Source of the DNA: Lewinellaceae bacterium
GTDB lineage: Bacteria; Bacteroidota; Bacteroidia; Chitinophagales; Saprospiraceae
DNA: 64,000 bases
Assembly (NCBI GenBank): GCA_016708875.1
Contig: JADJFA010000004.1
Location: 248,001 to 312,000 of the forward strand
Direction: 5' to 3'
The notes under the pieces are model-generated. The model was not told the origin of the DNA. It did no database searches and saw only the letters and a list, made by a program, of their open reading frames with translations. The number at the start of each line of letters is the position of its first letter. Positions within the stretch are counted from its first letter, which is position 1. The translations under genes were made by a program, and so were the position numbers. Below are positions 37,371 to 48,570 of this stretch, piece after piece.

Positions 37371-40300
37371 TTAACGCACCACCGTCACGTCGCCCTTCAT
37401 CAGAATCTTCTGCCCGTCCACCAGTTCCACCTCGGCCCACCACACGAACACTCCGGGGTTCACCGGCTCGCCCTTGAAGTCGCCGGGCCAACCCACTTGC
37501 GGGTCGTCGGGGAGGAAGTTCTTGTTCACAAACAATTGCTCGCCCCAGCGGTCGTACACCTGCAGGCTCAGGATCTGGTTCACAGAACCCTGTCTCGTGA
37601 ACAACGTGAACGCAGCGTTCTGACCGTCAGGGTCCTCCGGCCAGATAATGTTCGGCGCGTAGATGTCTATGTTGCGGTCAACCTTGATCACCGTCCGGGC
37701 CACCGCGCGGCAGCCTTCTTCCGTGATGATCGTAACCGTGTATTGTGTCGTCGAGAACGGCATCGCCAGCGGGCTGAGCTGTTCTGCAATTGTCGGGTTG
37801 TCTTCAAACGTAAGGCCCGTTGTCGGTTCCCAAATCACCTGATCTATCAAGGCCAGCGGGTAAGCGGGCGGAACTATCGCCTGCAACTGCTGGTCTTCGC
37901 CCAGCTGAATGCTGAACTCCAGGGGCAGGGCCACCGCCGGGCTTGGAGGCGTCGGTACCGGAACCTCTTCCGTTATCTCGCAGCCGTTCACGTCCCGGAT
38001 CACCAGATCGTATGTGCCCGGCTGCAAGCCGTCTATGTCCTGCGCGGGGAAAAACGTCGACCCACCGTCTATCGAGTACTCGAACGGCCCGATGCCGCCG
38101 TTTATCTGTTCCACCGTCAAGAAGCCCAATGTCCCGTTACAAAGCGGCGGGTCCAGCAGGAACTCCAGGCCCGTCGGGATATTTGTCTCTATCCCCAGCG
38201 GCACCGAAGTGACTGCCGTGCAGCCGTTCAGCGGCAGCGTAGCCGTCACCGTGTAAGTCCCAGGCGCGTCCACCACCGGATTGGCCGTGTTTGCCCCCGA
38301 AACGATGTTGCCGTTTTGGGTTGTCCACTGCAGCAGTGCCTGCGGGGCAGTATTGGCCGTCAGTACGCGCTCCAGCACCGTGCAGGTCAGCAGGCCGACC
38401 GGCGGGGCATTCAAGGGTGGCGGGGCCACGTCCTCGGTCACCACCACCTGTTCCGTGTCCGTGCAGCCGGTCTGGTTGTTTACCACCGTCAAAATGTATG
38501 TACCCGGGGCGTCCACAAGGGCACTCAGGGTGTTTCCACCACTCACGATGTTGCCGTTGGTGGTTGTCCAGGTGGCCGTCGGCGCATTGCCGAAGCCCGT
38601 GCCGGCACCAATCGTTTGGGCAGTAGTGACCAGGCAGGTCAGCAGTTGTGGCTGCGCGATGGCGAAGGCCGGTGTCGTCAGGTCTTCGGTGACAATCACG
38701 TTATCTGTTGAGGTACAGCCGTTTGTCGTGTTCTCTATCGTCAGGACGTATGTCCCTGGGTCACCGATCTGCGGTGTCAGGGTCGTCGCGCCGGAGACGA
38801 TCAGGCCGCCCGAGGTTGTCCACAGGTACGTGAAGTTCGCACCCAGGCTTGAGCCTGCGCCATTGAGGGCCTTTGCCTGCGTGTCGCAGTCAAGCCCCAC
38901 TGTTTGGCCCGCCTCTGTTGTGGGCGGCAGCACGTCCTCGTCCACGACGATGGACGCCGTTTCGGTGCAGCCGTTTTGGGTGTTCGTCACCAACAGGTCG
39001 TAGGTGCCCGGCTCGTCAACGAGCGGCTGGTTCGTCGTCTCGCCGATCACGATGTTGCCATCCTGGGTAGACCACAGATAGGCGAAAATCGCCCCTGGCT
39101 CGAACCAGTGCCGTTCACGGGCGTCTGTAACAGATCGCAGGTCAGGATCTCAGGCTGCGCGATGGCCGCCACCGGTGGAACGACATCGTCTGTGACCACG
39201 ATGTTGTCTGTCGCCGTGCAGCCGTTTATATTGTCCGTCACCAGCACCGTGTAGGTGCCCGTTGAGCCGATCGTCGGCGTCGGGGTGTTGCCCCCGCCCA
39301 GGATCGTGCCATTAGTGGTTGACCACAGGTAAGTGATGTTCCCAGAAGTTGAACTGGCCTGCAAGGGCAGGGTCAGCACCGCACAAGTCAGCGGCGCGGC
39401 GCTGCCAGCGTCAACGTTCGGGTCTACGATGTTCTCCAAAACCGTCACCGTCTCTGTCGAGGTGCAGCTGTTTGATGCGTCCGTGACAAGCAGTGTGTAG
39501 GTGCCGGGAGCGTCTATCGTCGGCGTCAGCGTGGTGTTCCCACCCGTGATGTTGCCGCCGTTCGTTGCCGTCCAGCTGTAGGTGATTGTCGGGCTTGCGC
39601 TCGTGCCGTTGATGGCGTTCAGGCCAAAACTCGTCAGCACACAGGTCAGCGTTGCAGGCTGCGCGATCGCGGAGAGCGGAACGTCCGCGCTCACCGTAAT
39701 CAGCACCTGGTCGGTGCCCGTGCAGCCGTTGTTATTGTTCGTCACCAGAAGGGAGTATGTCCCCTCCTCGCTCACCGTTGGCGTTAGCGTGTTCGCTCCG
39801 CTCACGATCGTGCCGTCCTGGGTCGTCCACAGGTAGACGATGCCCGCGCCCGAGGCGCCAGTGCCCTGAAGTACCGTAGTGGTCTGTATGCAGTTCAGTT
39901 CGAAGGTCGGCCCTGCCACTGCAGCAGGAGCCGCAAAGTCGTCCGCAACCGTTACTACGTCCGTGTCCGTGCAGCCGTTGGCATTGTTGGTAATAAGCAA
40001 AGTGTAAGTTCCCGCAGCGTCCACCGTGGCTGTCGGGCCGTTGGTCGGCGACGTGAAGTTGCCGCCTGCGGTCGTCCACAGCAGCGTGAAGCCTGGCCCC
40101 GAAGGGTTGGCAGCGCTGCCCACCGTGCCAGCGGGGCTTGTGCAATTGATCAGCCCGTCGGGGCCTGCTTCGGCGGTCGGGGCCGCTATGTCCTGCGTCA
40201 CCGTTACGGTCGCCACGTCTGTGCAGCCGTTGGCTGTGTTCACAATGTCAAGTGTGTACACACCAGGCAGGTTAACCGTTGGCTGCAAGGTGCCTTGACC

Positions 40301-42981
40301 AGCGATGATACCGCCAGCTGGGCCGCTCCAGGTGTACACGTAGGTTGGCGCCTGGGCAGACCCAAGGGCGTCTATCACCGCCTGCAGCGTCACACAGGTC
40401 AGGGTCGCAGGGGCGGCTATCTGTGCGTCGGGCGCGTTGGCGTCGTTCAGCACCTGCACCGAGGCGACTGAACTGCAGCCGTTGGAGAGGTTGGTCACCA
40501 GCAGGTTGTAGGTCCCCGCCATGTCAACTGTAGGCGTCAGCCCGTTGGCCCCGCCTGTGATATTGCCACCGCCAGAGGCTGTCCACAGGTACGTAAAGTT
40601 GGGGCCTGTGGAAGAGGCCGAGCCGTCCAGATTCAGCGTCGGGACCACGCAGTTGAGCGTCGCGTCCTGACCGGCGTCAGCCGTTGGCGGCAGGATGTCC
40701 TGAGGCACCACCACCGAGAGCGTTGCAAAGCAACTGTTCGCAGTGTTCAGTAGGTTGAGGGTGTAGGTGCCCGGCGCGTTCACCGTCGGCGTCAGGGTTC
40801 CCTGACCGCCGATGATGCTTCCGGGGCTTGGCCCCGTCCAAGTGTAGGTGAACGTCGGGCCGGAGCTCGACGCCGTGGCGTCTATCATCACGTCCAGCAC
40901 CGAACAGGTCAAGGTCGCAGGTGGCGCTGCCAGCGCCGTGGGTATATTCTGATCCGCCGTGACTACAACAGACGAAACTGCCGTGCAGCCGTTCAGTGTG
41001 TTTGTCACCAGGAGCGTGTAGGTTCCCACCGCCGAAGCGGTCGTTGAAGCGGTGGTTGTGGGCCCCGAGATTGTACCATCAAGGGTTGTCCACAGGTACG
41101 AAAAGTTCGGGCCTGTGCTGCTGCCCGAGCCGTTGAGGGAAACCGTTGCCGCCGTGCAGGTGATCTGGTTGGGGGTCGCGATCAGGGAGGTCGGCAGCGA
41201 GGTGTTCTGGCTTATCAGCACCGAATTGGTGGAGGTGCAGCCGTTAGAAGGGTCCGTTACCAGGAGCGTGTAGGTGCCCGGAAGATTCACGATAGGCGCC
41301 CAAGTACCCTGCCCCGAAACGATGTTGCCACCGGGTCCGGCAGACCAGGAGGGCACGAGCGTCGTGTCCATAGGAGGGTTGAGCGGGCCGATGTTCAGGG
41401 TCGTGACCGTGCAGGTCAGCGTCGAGGGAGCACCAACAGGCGCAGGAGGCGCCTGCATATTGGACGTCACCGTCACCGAGGCAGAGGACGTGCAGCCCGT
41501 CAGGGAGTTTGTTATCAGGAGCGTGTACGTCCCCGAAGCGTCAACCGTCGGCGTCAGGGTGTTCTGGCCTGACACAAAGTTGCCCCCCACGGTCGTCCAC
41601 AAAAGACATGGTTCGAGTCCGAAGAAGAGGCCGAAGCGTTAAGCACCGTCTGCGGGAAGGAGCAGTTCAATTGCGACGGCTGCCCGATGAGCGTGATCGG
41701 GGCGGGCGACTGGATCACCGAGACGCTGGCCGTCGCTGGACAGATCGTGGCGTTGCTCACCGTCACAGTGTAGGTCCCGGGCACCGACACGGTGATGGGG
41801 TTGCCCGTTTGACTGTTCGACCACTGGTAACTGGAAGGAGGGCCGCCCGAAACAGTGACCGTGGAGGCGCCGCCGGGACAGAACGGCGTACTCGACGCCG
41901 AGAGCGTGGGGGTAGGCTTCAGGCCCACCGTGACGCTACCCGTGTTGGTACAGCCGTGTATATTGCTCACCGTCACCGTGTAGGTGCCGGGTTGAGTCAC
42001 GATATTCGTAATGCCGAACGTGCTGTTCGACCAGAGGTACTGGCTGAATCCACCGACCACGCGAAGCGTGTCGGGATCGCCAGGGCAGATCAATGGGGCG
42101 GTCATGCTGATCTGGACAGGAGGTATGTCTGCTGATTGCACACTAAATAAACCTATTCCCGTACAGCCTAAATGATTGGTTACTGTAACCTCGTAAAGGG
42201 CAGGCTCATAGATTGTGATGGATTGGGTTGTTTCGCCGCTGGGCCATTCGTATGCGGTCCAGACTTGGTTAACCTGCAAGGTGGCAGTATCGCCTTCCGA
42301 GCACATAAACGAAGGCCCGGAAAGCGTTGGGGCCACAGGGGGGCTGGGCTGAACATTAAACTGGTCTGTGAAGGGACAACCCAATTGGTCTATCACCGTG
42401 AGGGAATAGAGGCCCGGTTCCGAAACTTCAAAAGGAGAGAGGCCTCCGCTGCCATTTCCATCAGGAGTCCAGTTGTAGTTAACAAAATGGTACTCATCGT
42501 CGGGAGGCGTAACGGTGAGGTGAATAACCCCATCTCCACAAAACGGCTCCCCCGTTATATCTAAAATGCCTTCAAAGAAATCACCGGGCTGATTGTATGT
42601 GTTTGCCCAGTGGTAAGGCTCGCAGCCGGTGGCGGAGGGGTCCCAACTCCAGGCGCCAGGCGGATCCACCGTAATAGAGTGGGCCACTTCCCCTGTGCTC
42701 CAGGTGGATATATAGGGGTCCATTGCACCGGAAAAGGCCCACCTTACAAAGGCAGACAACACCACGGTCTTTGTAACGCAATTGACCATTGCAACAGTTA
42801 CCGGATTACAGTGCCCGAGCCGGAGCGCTTCGGTGATCGAATCGAGATGGGCGGGGTTGGTATTCAGCAGGTTGCCACTTGCCGGACCGCCGTTCGGTTC
42901 GGTATTCCCGCGTAAGAGCAACGGGATGACAAAAAGCGCGAAGAGTGGGATTATTCTAAAAAAAGTGTAGCGTTTTGCCAT
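37371..42981 (-). CDS. Giant modular adhesin with type B T9SS sorting domain, two frameshifts
   Basis: About 1,870 residues from ATG 42981 (signal peptide MAKRYTFFRIIPLFALFVIP). The N-terminal 450 residues carry Ig/SprB-like modules. Then come about fourteen consecutive modules of roughly 88 residues, each with an YLWTT or YTWSGP strand, a GTYTLLITN strand and an NGCT(S/D)T turn. The C-terminus has the gliding-motility-associated type B sorting domain (IYAPNIIWPEDPDGQN ... VYDRWGEQLF ... KGDVTVVR). Frame changes occur at about 41590-41605 and at the C-run 39092-39095 (four where five would keep the frame); each joins two halves of one module. It is a cell-surface adhesin for gliding or attachment, with no SprF-like gene beside it. 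Confidence 0.85.
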
Positions 42982-43099
42982 AAATTTGAATGTTTGAAGA
43001 AAGTGGACGGAATTCAAGGGAACAAGATACGTTGAACCGCTAAAATGCTGACTCAGGCTGTAAAGATAGAATGTAAAATTGGTGTAAGGCTAAACCAGC

Positions 43100-43132
43100 A
43101 AAAAAAATGGCCACGCTAAGAAGCGTGGCCAT
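43100..43132 (-). terminator. Rho-independent terminator of the M16 peptidase gene
   Basis: ATGGCCACGCT and AGCGTGGCCAT (43107-43117 and 43122-43132) form a perfect 11-bp stem with a 4-base loop. On the minus strand it is followed by a seven-T run. It lies 62 bases beyond the stop of the gene at 43195. Confidence 0.85.
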
Positions 43133-43194
43133 ATACTTTTCCAAAACATACAATCCTCTGTTTTATCTTTTCTTTTAAACATTTGGTGCTCCGC

Positions 43195-46071
43195 CTAGTA
43201 ACCAAACACCTCTTCTAAACTTAATTCCACCACTTTCCCGATCTTTCTAAGATATTTAAAGTCAATACTTTCTCGTTCGCCCAATACCAGCCAGGTATAA
43301 GGATGGCCTTTCACATGCTTGGTATGATAATCTAACAAATCCGAAGACTCGGCTTTCTCGATGGTGTGGTAGATGTCTTCGCGCAGATCACGGTTTGCAT
43401 ATCCTTTGTCGCGACTGCCGCGCCAGGCCCAATACAGTTCTGCTTGCGTAATTCGGCCAGCGGCAATCTGTTTTAGCACACCTTGCCGGGCGTGTTCCAT
43501 CTGCGGGAGCGACACAGGCATATCTTCAAGAATTGCCTGAAACGCTTCCACAGCCTCGTGCAGCTTGTCGGGCTGCGTACCAATATATGCTTGCAGCCAG
43601 TGCGCTTTGTTTTTCTTCGTTGGGCTTCCGGCATGCACATAGGCGGAATATGCCAGCGCTTTGGATTCACGGATCTCCTGAAAAACAATGCTCGAAAGGC
43701 CATACCCAAAGTATTGGTTGTACCACTCTGAAAACACAAATTCTTCCAAGCTAAATTTGGGGGTGCCCTTGGAGAGCATCAACAATTCAATCTGCACCGA
43801 AGGGAAGTTGACAAAATATACCTTGTCCTTTTTAGTGCCAATTTCGGGATATTTATGGGCGGGAAGCGGCTTTTTAAAAGCTTCCAGCACGGCATGATGT
43901 TTTTTCAAAATTGCGCCAACTTTGCTGGCATTTTTTGCCCCAAAATAAAAGACCTCATGTTGGAAAAAACGCAAACCATTCAACAAATCCGTCAAATCTG
44001 ATGGCAAAAGTGCATGGAGCTGTTCTGCATTCAGTTTATCAGAAAATGGATTGACCGGGCCATGTTTTGCGTAGTTGGCCAAGCCCTTGGAAAGGATTGT
44101 GCGTTTGTCTTTTTTATTGTTTTCACGGCGGAGCAGTATGTCAGCCACAAGATTTTCCATGGCTTCCGGGTTAGGTTGGGCATCAGCAAGTAAATGCTCC
44201 ATAAGCGCGACCGCCTCTTCGAATGACTCCTCTAACCCTGTCAAAGAAAAGAAAAAATGCTCGTCACGGCACTCGGCACCAAAACTCGCGCCGAGGCGGT
44301 AAAACGCCTGTTGAATCTCTGTAGGTGTGTACTTGGAGGTGCCGAGGAAATGCAGGTAGCCCGCCAGCACGGCCAAGCGACGATCGCTCAACTTGCCCAT
44401 ATCAAAGCAGTAGTGCAGGCGGAAAAGTTTGCTTTTCCGGTCTTGAACCGAGCGAAGTTTTAAGTTTTTAGAGAGGGTACTTGTTTTGATAAGTTTTTTA
44501 AAATCAACAAATTGCGGCGCTACTCCCGGCATTTCCCAATTTAAAAACTCCTGTGCAAACCCAGACGCGCCTTCCCGATTTACCTCTATCGGCGTAATGG
44601 GGGGCTTTTCCACTTTCATCACGGAAGGGTCGTCGCCAGTGTGTTTGTACACCACGGCAAAATTGTTGTCCAGGAAGGTTTTTTTTGCGAAAGCCACCAC
44701 GTCTTCCTTGGTCACTTTCGACAACTTTTTCCAACGCCGCACCACTTCAGGCCATTCAATGCCTAAAATATAGGCCCCGGTGATAGCATTGGCACGGCCA
44801 GTGTTTTTCTCGAACGCCCTGATTTCAGAAAGTTTCATGTCCTTCAAAACCGCTTCCAGCAGCCAATCTTCAAACTCCCCGTTTCGCAGTTTCGCCACTT
44901 CGCGCAGAAGGATTTTTTCCACTTCTTCCAGCGATTGGTCCTCGCGGGGTTTTGCCATCAAGAGAAGGGAGGAGAAATCCTCGTATACCCGTGGATAGGC
45001 GTACGCTTCTAAAAGTTGTTGCTGCTGTATAATATTCAGGTCAAAAAGCCCCGCTTGATAGTTGTGCAAAATACTTGCGACCAAAGGAAGAAATACGGAA
45101 GCCTCCTCTGATTTTGCTCCCGGAAGCCGCCAGCCAATTTCCACCCAAGGCGATTCTTGTCCCCACACTTCACGCAAAGTACGCGCAGCCAATGCGGGTT
45201 CAGGCTTAAATTTGAACTTTGGGACATCCTTGCGCACAAATCCGCCAAAATACCGGTCTGCCAAACGCACGGCGTCTGCCGGGTCGAAATCGCCAGCCAT
45301 CACGATGGCCATATTGTTCGGCACATAATAGGTGTCGAAAAACTTGTAAATGTTGGTTTGAGAAGGGTTTTTCAAGTCCTCTCCCCGGCCAAGGGTGGTT
45401 TGGGTTCCGTAAGGGTGGCTGGGCGTCAGCGTTTCCTGCATCGCCTTGAGGGTTTTGCGGAAATCCTTGTCCTGACTGATGTTGTATTCTTCAAAAACTG
45501 TCTCCAATTCAGTATGGAACAGCCTCAAAATGGGTCGGCGGAATCGCTCGCTTTCGAGTGCAAACCAGCGTTCCATCTCATTCGAGGGAATATCGTTCAC
45601 ATAAACTGTTTGCTCCACCCAGGTGTAGGCGTTCGTACCCTTGGCCCCCATCACGCTCATTAGTTTATCATATTCGTTGGCGGCGGCAAACTGGGCTGCC
45701 TCGAAGCTCAGCCGATCAATTTCGGCGTATAAGTCCTTCTTTTTCAGCGGGTTTTTCTCGGCACGGTGCTGCTCGAACAGGAGTTCAATTTCGTCGAGGA
45801 TTGCTTTTTCCTTTACCCAATCCAGCGAACCGAGCCGGTCGGTGCCTTTGAACATCATGTGTTCAAAGTAGTGTGCCAGCCCTGTGGTATCGGCAGGGTC
45901 GTGTTTTGAGCCGACACGCACCGCTATTTCAGTGTGGACACGAGGTTCTTCTTTATTGACAGAAAGGAAAAGTCGCAAACCGTTGGCGAGTGTGTGCATC
46001 TGAACCTGAATCGGATCGCCTGGCGTTGTACGTAATTCGACTTTTGTAGAAGCGGGGATAAATTGCTGCAT
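43195..46071 (-). CDS. M16 (pitrilysin/insulinase) zinc peptidase
   Basis: A 958-residue protein made of two tandem M16 halves. The active half has the inverted zinc motif HYFEH (residues 67-71, HxxEH), followed by the distal EYDKLMSVMGAKGTNAYTW region typical of pitrilysins. The second half lacks the motif and completes the clamshell chamber. No classical signal peptide is visible at ATG 46071, suggesting a cytoplasmic or periplasmic-adjacent peptidase that degrades peptides. Its gene follows the 2-oxoglutarate dehydrogenase E2 gene by 74 bases on the same strand. A clear terminator follows. Confidence 0.9.
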   Translation of the reverse strand: MQQFIPASTKVELRTTPGDPIQVQMHTLANGLRLFLSVNKEEPRVHTEIAVRVGSKHDPADTTGLAHYFEHMMFKGTDRLGSLDWVKEKAILDEIELLFEQHRAEKNPLKKKDLYAEIDRLSFEAAQFAAANEYDKLMSVMGAKGTNAYTWVEQTVYVNDIPSNEMERWFALESERFRRPILRLFHTELETVFEEYNISQDKDFRKTLKAMQETLTPSHPYGTQTTLGRGEDLKNPSQTNIYKFFDTYYVPNNMAIVMAGDFDPADAVRLADRYFGGFVRKDVPKFKFKPEPALAARTLREVWGQESPWVEIGWRLPGAKSEEASVFLPLVASILHNYQAGLFDLNIIQQQQLLEAYAYPRVYEDFSSLLLMAKPREDQSLEEVEKILLREVAKLRNGEFEDWLLEAVLKDMKLSEIRAFEKNTGRANAITGAYILGIEWPEVVRRWKKLSKVTKEDVVAFAKKTFLDNNFAVVYKHTGDDPSVMKVEKPPITPIEVNREGASGFAQEFLNWEMPGVAPQFVDFKKLIKTSTLSKNLKLRSVQDRKSKLFRLHYCFDMGKLSDRRLAVLAGYLHFLGTSKYTPTEIQQAFYRLGASFGAECRDEHFFFSLTGLEESFEEAVALMEHLLADAQPNPEAMENLVADILLRRENNKKDKRTILSKGLANYAKHGPVNPFSDKLNAEQLHALLPSDLTDLLNGLRFFQHEVFYFGAKNASKVGAILKKHHAVLEAFKKPLPAHKYPEIGTKKDKVYFVNFPSVQIELLMLSKGTPKFSLEEFVFSEWYNQYFGYGLSSIVFQEIRESKALAYSAYVHAGSPTKKNKAHWLQAYIGTQPDKLHEAVEAFQAILEDMPVSLPQMEHARQGVLKQIAAGRITQAELYWAWRGSRDKGYANRDLREDIYHTIEKAESSDLLDYHTKHVKGHPYTWLVLGERESIDFKYLRKIGKVVELSLEEVFGY

Positions 46072-46145
46072 AGTTCGTAATGGCTAAAACGCCCGCCACA
46101 TCGCAAGAGATGGGCAGTAAAATCTTTAATAATATCAAGGTGTGA

Positions 46146-47408
46146 TTAAAGATCGAGCAACAAACTGGTTGGGTCTTCAATCAAATTTTTCACTTTCACC
46201 AGGAAAGTAACAGAAGTGGAGCCATCAATAATCCGGTGGTCGTAACTGAGGGCGAGGTACATCATGGGGCGTATTTTCACTTCTCCATCCACCGCAATCG
46301 GGCGCTCCTTGATGGCGTGCATCCCGAGAATAGCGCTTTGTGGTTCATTGATGATAGGGGTGCTCATCAGGCTGCCGAAAATTCCTCCGTTTGTAATGGT
46401 AAAGGTACCGCCAGTCATTTCTTCCAAAGAGAGTTTGCCGTCGCGGGCTTTAACAGATAAGTCTTTGACTTTCAATTCAAATTCGGCAAAATTGAGGCTC
46501 TCCACATTGCGGATAGGCGGCACGACAAGTCCGGTAGGCGTTGAGATAGCGATGCTGATATCAGCGTAGTCGTGGTAAATGATGTCGTCGCCATCGAGCG
46601 AGGCGTTCACTTCCGGCATTTCAAGCAAGGCTTTGGCGCAGGCCTTGGCGAAAATGGACATAAAACCGAGTTTGATGCCGTATTTTTTGACAAATGCTTC
46701 CTGGTATTTTTCCCGCAAGGCCATCACCGCACTCATGTCCACCTCGTTAAAAGTGGTCAGCATGGCGGTGTTGTTTTTTGCGCTGACCAGTCGTTTGGCA
46801 ATGGTGCGGCGCATTCGGCTCATTTTTTCCCGGCGTTCGTTTCGGGAGAAACTGTTGACCGTCGGGGGTTGACTGTTGACCGGTGAGGTCGTCGCAGCCT
46901 GGGGAGTGCTACTGCCCACTGCTACTGCTGCTGCTGTTGACTCCCCACTGCTACTATCAACCGCTTTCACCGCGTCTTCTTTCGTAATCCGTCCATCACG
47001 ACCAGAGCCGCTGACGCTGGCGGGTGGTACATTGCCTTCGGCCAGAATTTTGGCCGCAGCGGGGCTGGGGACGCCGGTGGCGTAGTTTGCAGTGGCAGTG
47101 GCAGCAGGCGGTTCGCAGCTGCCAGTAGCGGTACTGCTGACTGCCACTGCTCTGCCGCTGGCGGCTAAAGATTCCGTGTCAATTTTGGCAAAAAGCGCAC
47201 CCACGGGCAGGTCTTCTCCTTCTTTGGCGACCCAGGTCAGTTTTCCTGCACTATCGGCAGAAAGTTCCTGGTTGGCTTTTTCGGTTTCGATTTCGCAAAG
47301 CGGTTCATCAAGCGCGACGATGCTGCCGTCCGGTTTAAGCCATTTGGAAAAGGTAACGCTGCTGATGGATTCACCCAAATTTGGGATTTTCAGTTCGATG
47401 ACTGGCAT
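46146..47408 (-). CDS. odhB: 2-oxoglutarate dehydrogenase E2 (dihydrolipoyl succinyltransferase)
   Basis: A 420-residue E2. Residues 1-78 form a lipoyl domain with the lipoylated Lys 44 in EIETEKANQE. An Ala/Ser/Thr-rich linker follows, then the peripheral-subunit-binding domain (SPAAAKILAEGN ... GRDGRITKEDAV, about 110-150). The C-terminal acyltransferase domain ends with SYDHRIIDG (catalytic His about 391, Asp about 395). RMRRTIAKRLVSAKNNTAML with TTFNEVDMS at the domain start is typical of succinyltransferases rather than pyruvate E2. It transfers succinyl groups to CoA in the TCA cycle. The E1 gene (sucA) is not adjacent. sucB is a synonym. Confidence 0.93.
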   Translation of the reverse strand: MPVIELKIPNLGESISSVTFSKWLKPDGSIVALDEPLCEIETEKANQELSADSAGKLTWVAKEGEDLPVGALFAKIDTESLAASGRAVAVSSTATGSCEPPAATATANYATGVPSPAAAKILAEGNVPPASVSGSGRDGRITKEDAVKAVDSSSGESTAAAVAVGSSTPQAATTSPVNSQPPTVNSFSRNERREKMSRMRRTIAKRLVSAKNNTAMLTTFNEVDMSAVMALREKYQEAFVKKYGIKLGFMSIFAKACAKALLEMPEVNASLDGDDIIYHDYADISIAISTPTGLVVPPIRNVESLNFAEFELKVKDLSVKARDGKLSLEEMTGGTFTITNGGIFGSLMSTPIINEPQSAILGMHAIKERPIAVDGEVKIRPMMYLALSYDHRIIDGSTSVTFLVKVKNLIEDPTSLLLDL

Positions 47409-47435
47409 TTTATCTAACGATGAACGATGAATGTT

Positions 47436-47489
47436 GGACTATGGACAATAGACTATGGACAATAGACTATGGACTGTGGACTATAGACT
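47436..47489. repeat. Tandem repeat of a GGACTATGGACAATAGACTAT-type word
   Basis: Three to four imperfect tandem copies of an about 17-base word occupy the leader between a candidate -7 box (47506-47513) and the odhB start, so they would be transcribed as 5' UTR. Confidence 0.6.
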
Positions 47490-47505
47490 TGGGCAGAAAA
47501 GTGGG

Positions 47506-47513
47506 CAAAAGTA
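47506..47513 (-). promoter_or_regulatory. Candidate -7 box (TACTTTTG) for odhB
   Basis: On the minus strand the octamer reads TACTTTTG, an exact TAnnTTTG match, about 98 bases before ATG 47408. The implied leader contains the tandem repeat at 47436-47489. No -33 match is visible. Confidence 0.4.
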
Positions 47514-47569
47514 GAGGTTTGAAAAGAATCAGAGCTGCAACAATTTGTGGGCGAGCAAGTTCAGAACAC

Positions 47570-48466
47570 TCACTTTTTCTGTTTGAATTCAAATCTCAAA
47601 AGCATGCCTTCGCCTTGCTTTCCTTCGCTGCTGAGCAGCAGATTGCCTGCCGGGTCAAAAGAGATGCCTTCAGGTTGCGGGAGTATTTTTTTGTCGAGGC
47701 GCTGCGCAAATTTGATCTTCCCGGATTTGTAATCAAGCACTACAAGTCGCTTTAAGGAAGTTGAAATGACGTACACATCGCCTGTTTGCGGGTGTACCGC
47801 CAAACCGGAAGGGCTGAAGTAGTCGTGCTTTTCGGTTTCACTATAAGGTACATGAAAGTTTACCTCTTCTGGTTGGATGGTATAGACTGGAGATTCCTCT
47901 AATGTTTTGGTTTTCAGGTTGAAAGCGTAGATACCCCGTGGGTAAAGGCTATCGGGATTCTCCTTACAAGCGAGCAAAAGCGATTTACGCCTGGGGTCGT
48001 AAGCGAGGCCTTCCACGTCGTTGTGTTTTTTTAACGAGGTTTTATGTTCTGCTACCTCCAGGTTTTTTTGCCAGTTCTTTATTTCAAAAAGATCGCCGTT
48101 GCTCTTCGCGGCCCAGATGGTTTTGTCCACCATTTCCACGCTCTCAAAATCTCCTTTTTCCCGGAACAAAACGCGATTAAACACCGCTCCTCCACCATTG
48201 CCATCAATAAAAAAAACCTCTCCGCGCTCGTCGGCAATAGCGAGGTAAATGCCCGCGGAATCGGTTGGGCTTAGCCCCGAAATTTCCTTCAGGGCTTCAC
48301 TCACGAGATTGATGGTAAGTGAAGGATTTTGCAGATCGTAGGGAAGTGAATCTGTAAGAATGGTGAAATTTGACGGTGGCGCAGAAGCTGGTTTTTGTGC
48401 GTTACAAAAGCAGATCACAAGCGTTGGAAACAGCAGACCGAAGGAAAGCATGGGTAGTTTGTGCAT
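47570..48466 (-). CDS. SdiA-regulated-like exported beta-propeller protein
   Basis: A 298-residue protein with a signal peptide (residues 1-23, LVICFCNAQ). The mature chain has six propeller-like repeats with LSPTDSAGIYLAIADERGEVFFID, GDFESVEMVDKTIWAAKSNGDLFEI, DVEGLAYDPRRKSLLLACKE, SGLAVHPQTGDVYVIST and EGISFDPAGNLLLSSEG. This EISGL / DFE / NDVEGLA / PSGLA / PEGI rhythm is that of the SdiA-regulated (YjiK-like) family, whose members may bind calcium; the function is poorly defined. The protein is probably periplasmic. The gene is tandem with odhB on the same strand but separated by a candidate promoter. Confidence 0.75.
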   Translation of the reverse strand: MHKLPMLSFGLLFPTLVICFCNAQKPASAPPSNFTILTDSLPYDLQNPSLTINLVSEALKEISGLSPTDSAGIYLAIADERGEVFFIDGNGGGAVFNRVLFREKGDFESVEMVDKTIWAAKSNGDLFEIKNWQKNLEVAEHKTSLKKHNDVEGLAYDPRRKSLLLACKENPDSLYPRGIYAFNLKTKTLEESPVYTIQPEEVNFHVPYSETEKHDYFSPSGLAVHPQTGDVYVISTSLKRLVVLDYKSGKIKFAQRLDKKILPQPEGISFDPAGNLLLSSEGKQGEGMLLRFEFKQKK

Positions 48467-48483
48467 ATTTATGGATTGATAAT

Positions 48484-48563
48484 GGTTTATGAGGGTTTAT
48501 GAAGGGAGACCTCGGGGGTTTCCGAAAACCTCCGAGGTCTCCCTTCATAAACCCCCATAAACC
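48484..48563. repeat. Long hairpin with GGGTTTATGA arms
   Basis: An 80-base near-perfect hairpin: GGTTTATGAGGGTTTATGAA and GGGAGACCTCGG on the left pair with the mirror sequence on the right around a short centre. It lies between the 47570-48466 and 48571-48996 genes, and would terminate transcripts of the latter (minus strand). Its outer word resembles the repeat at 361-508. Confidence 0.8.
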
Positions 48564-48570
48564 AAAAAGG

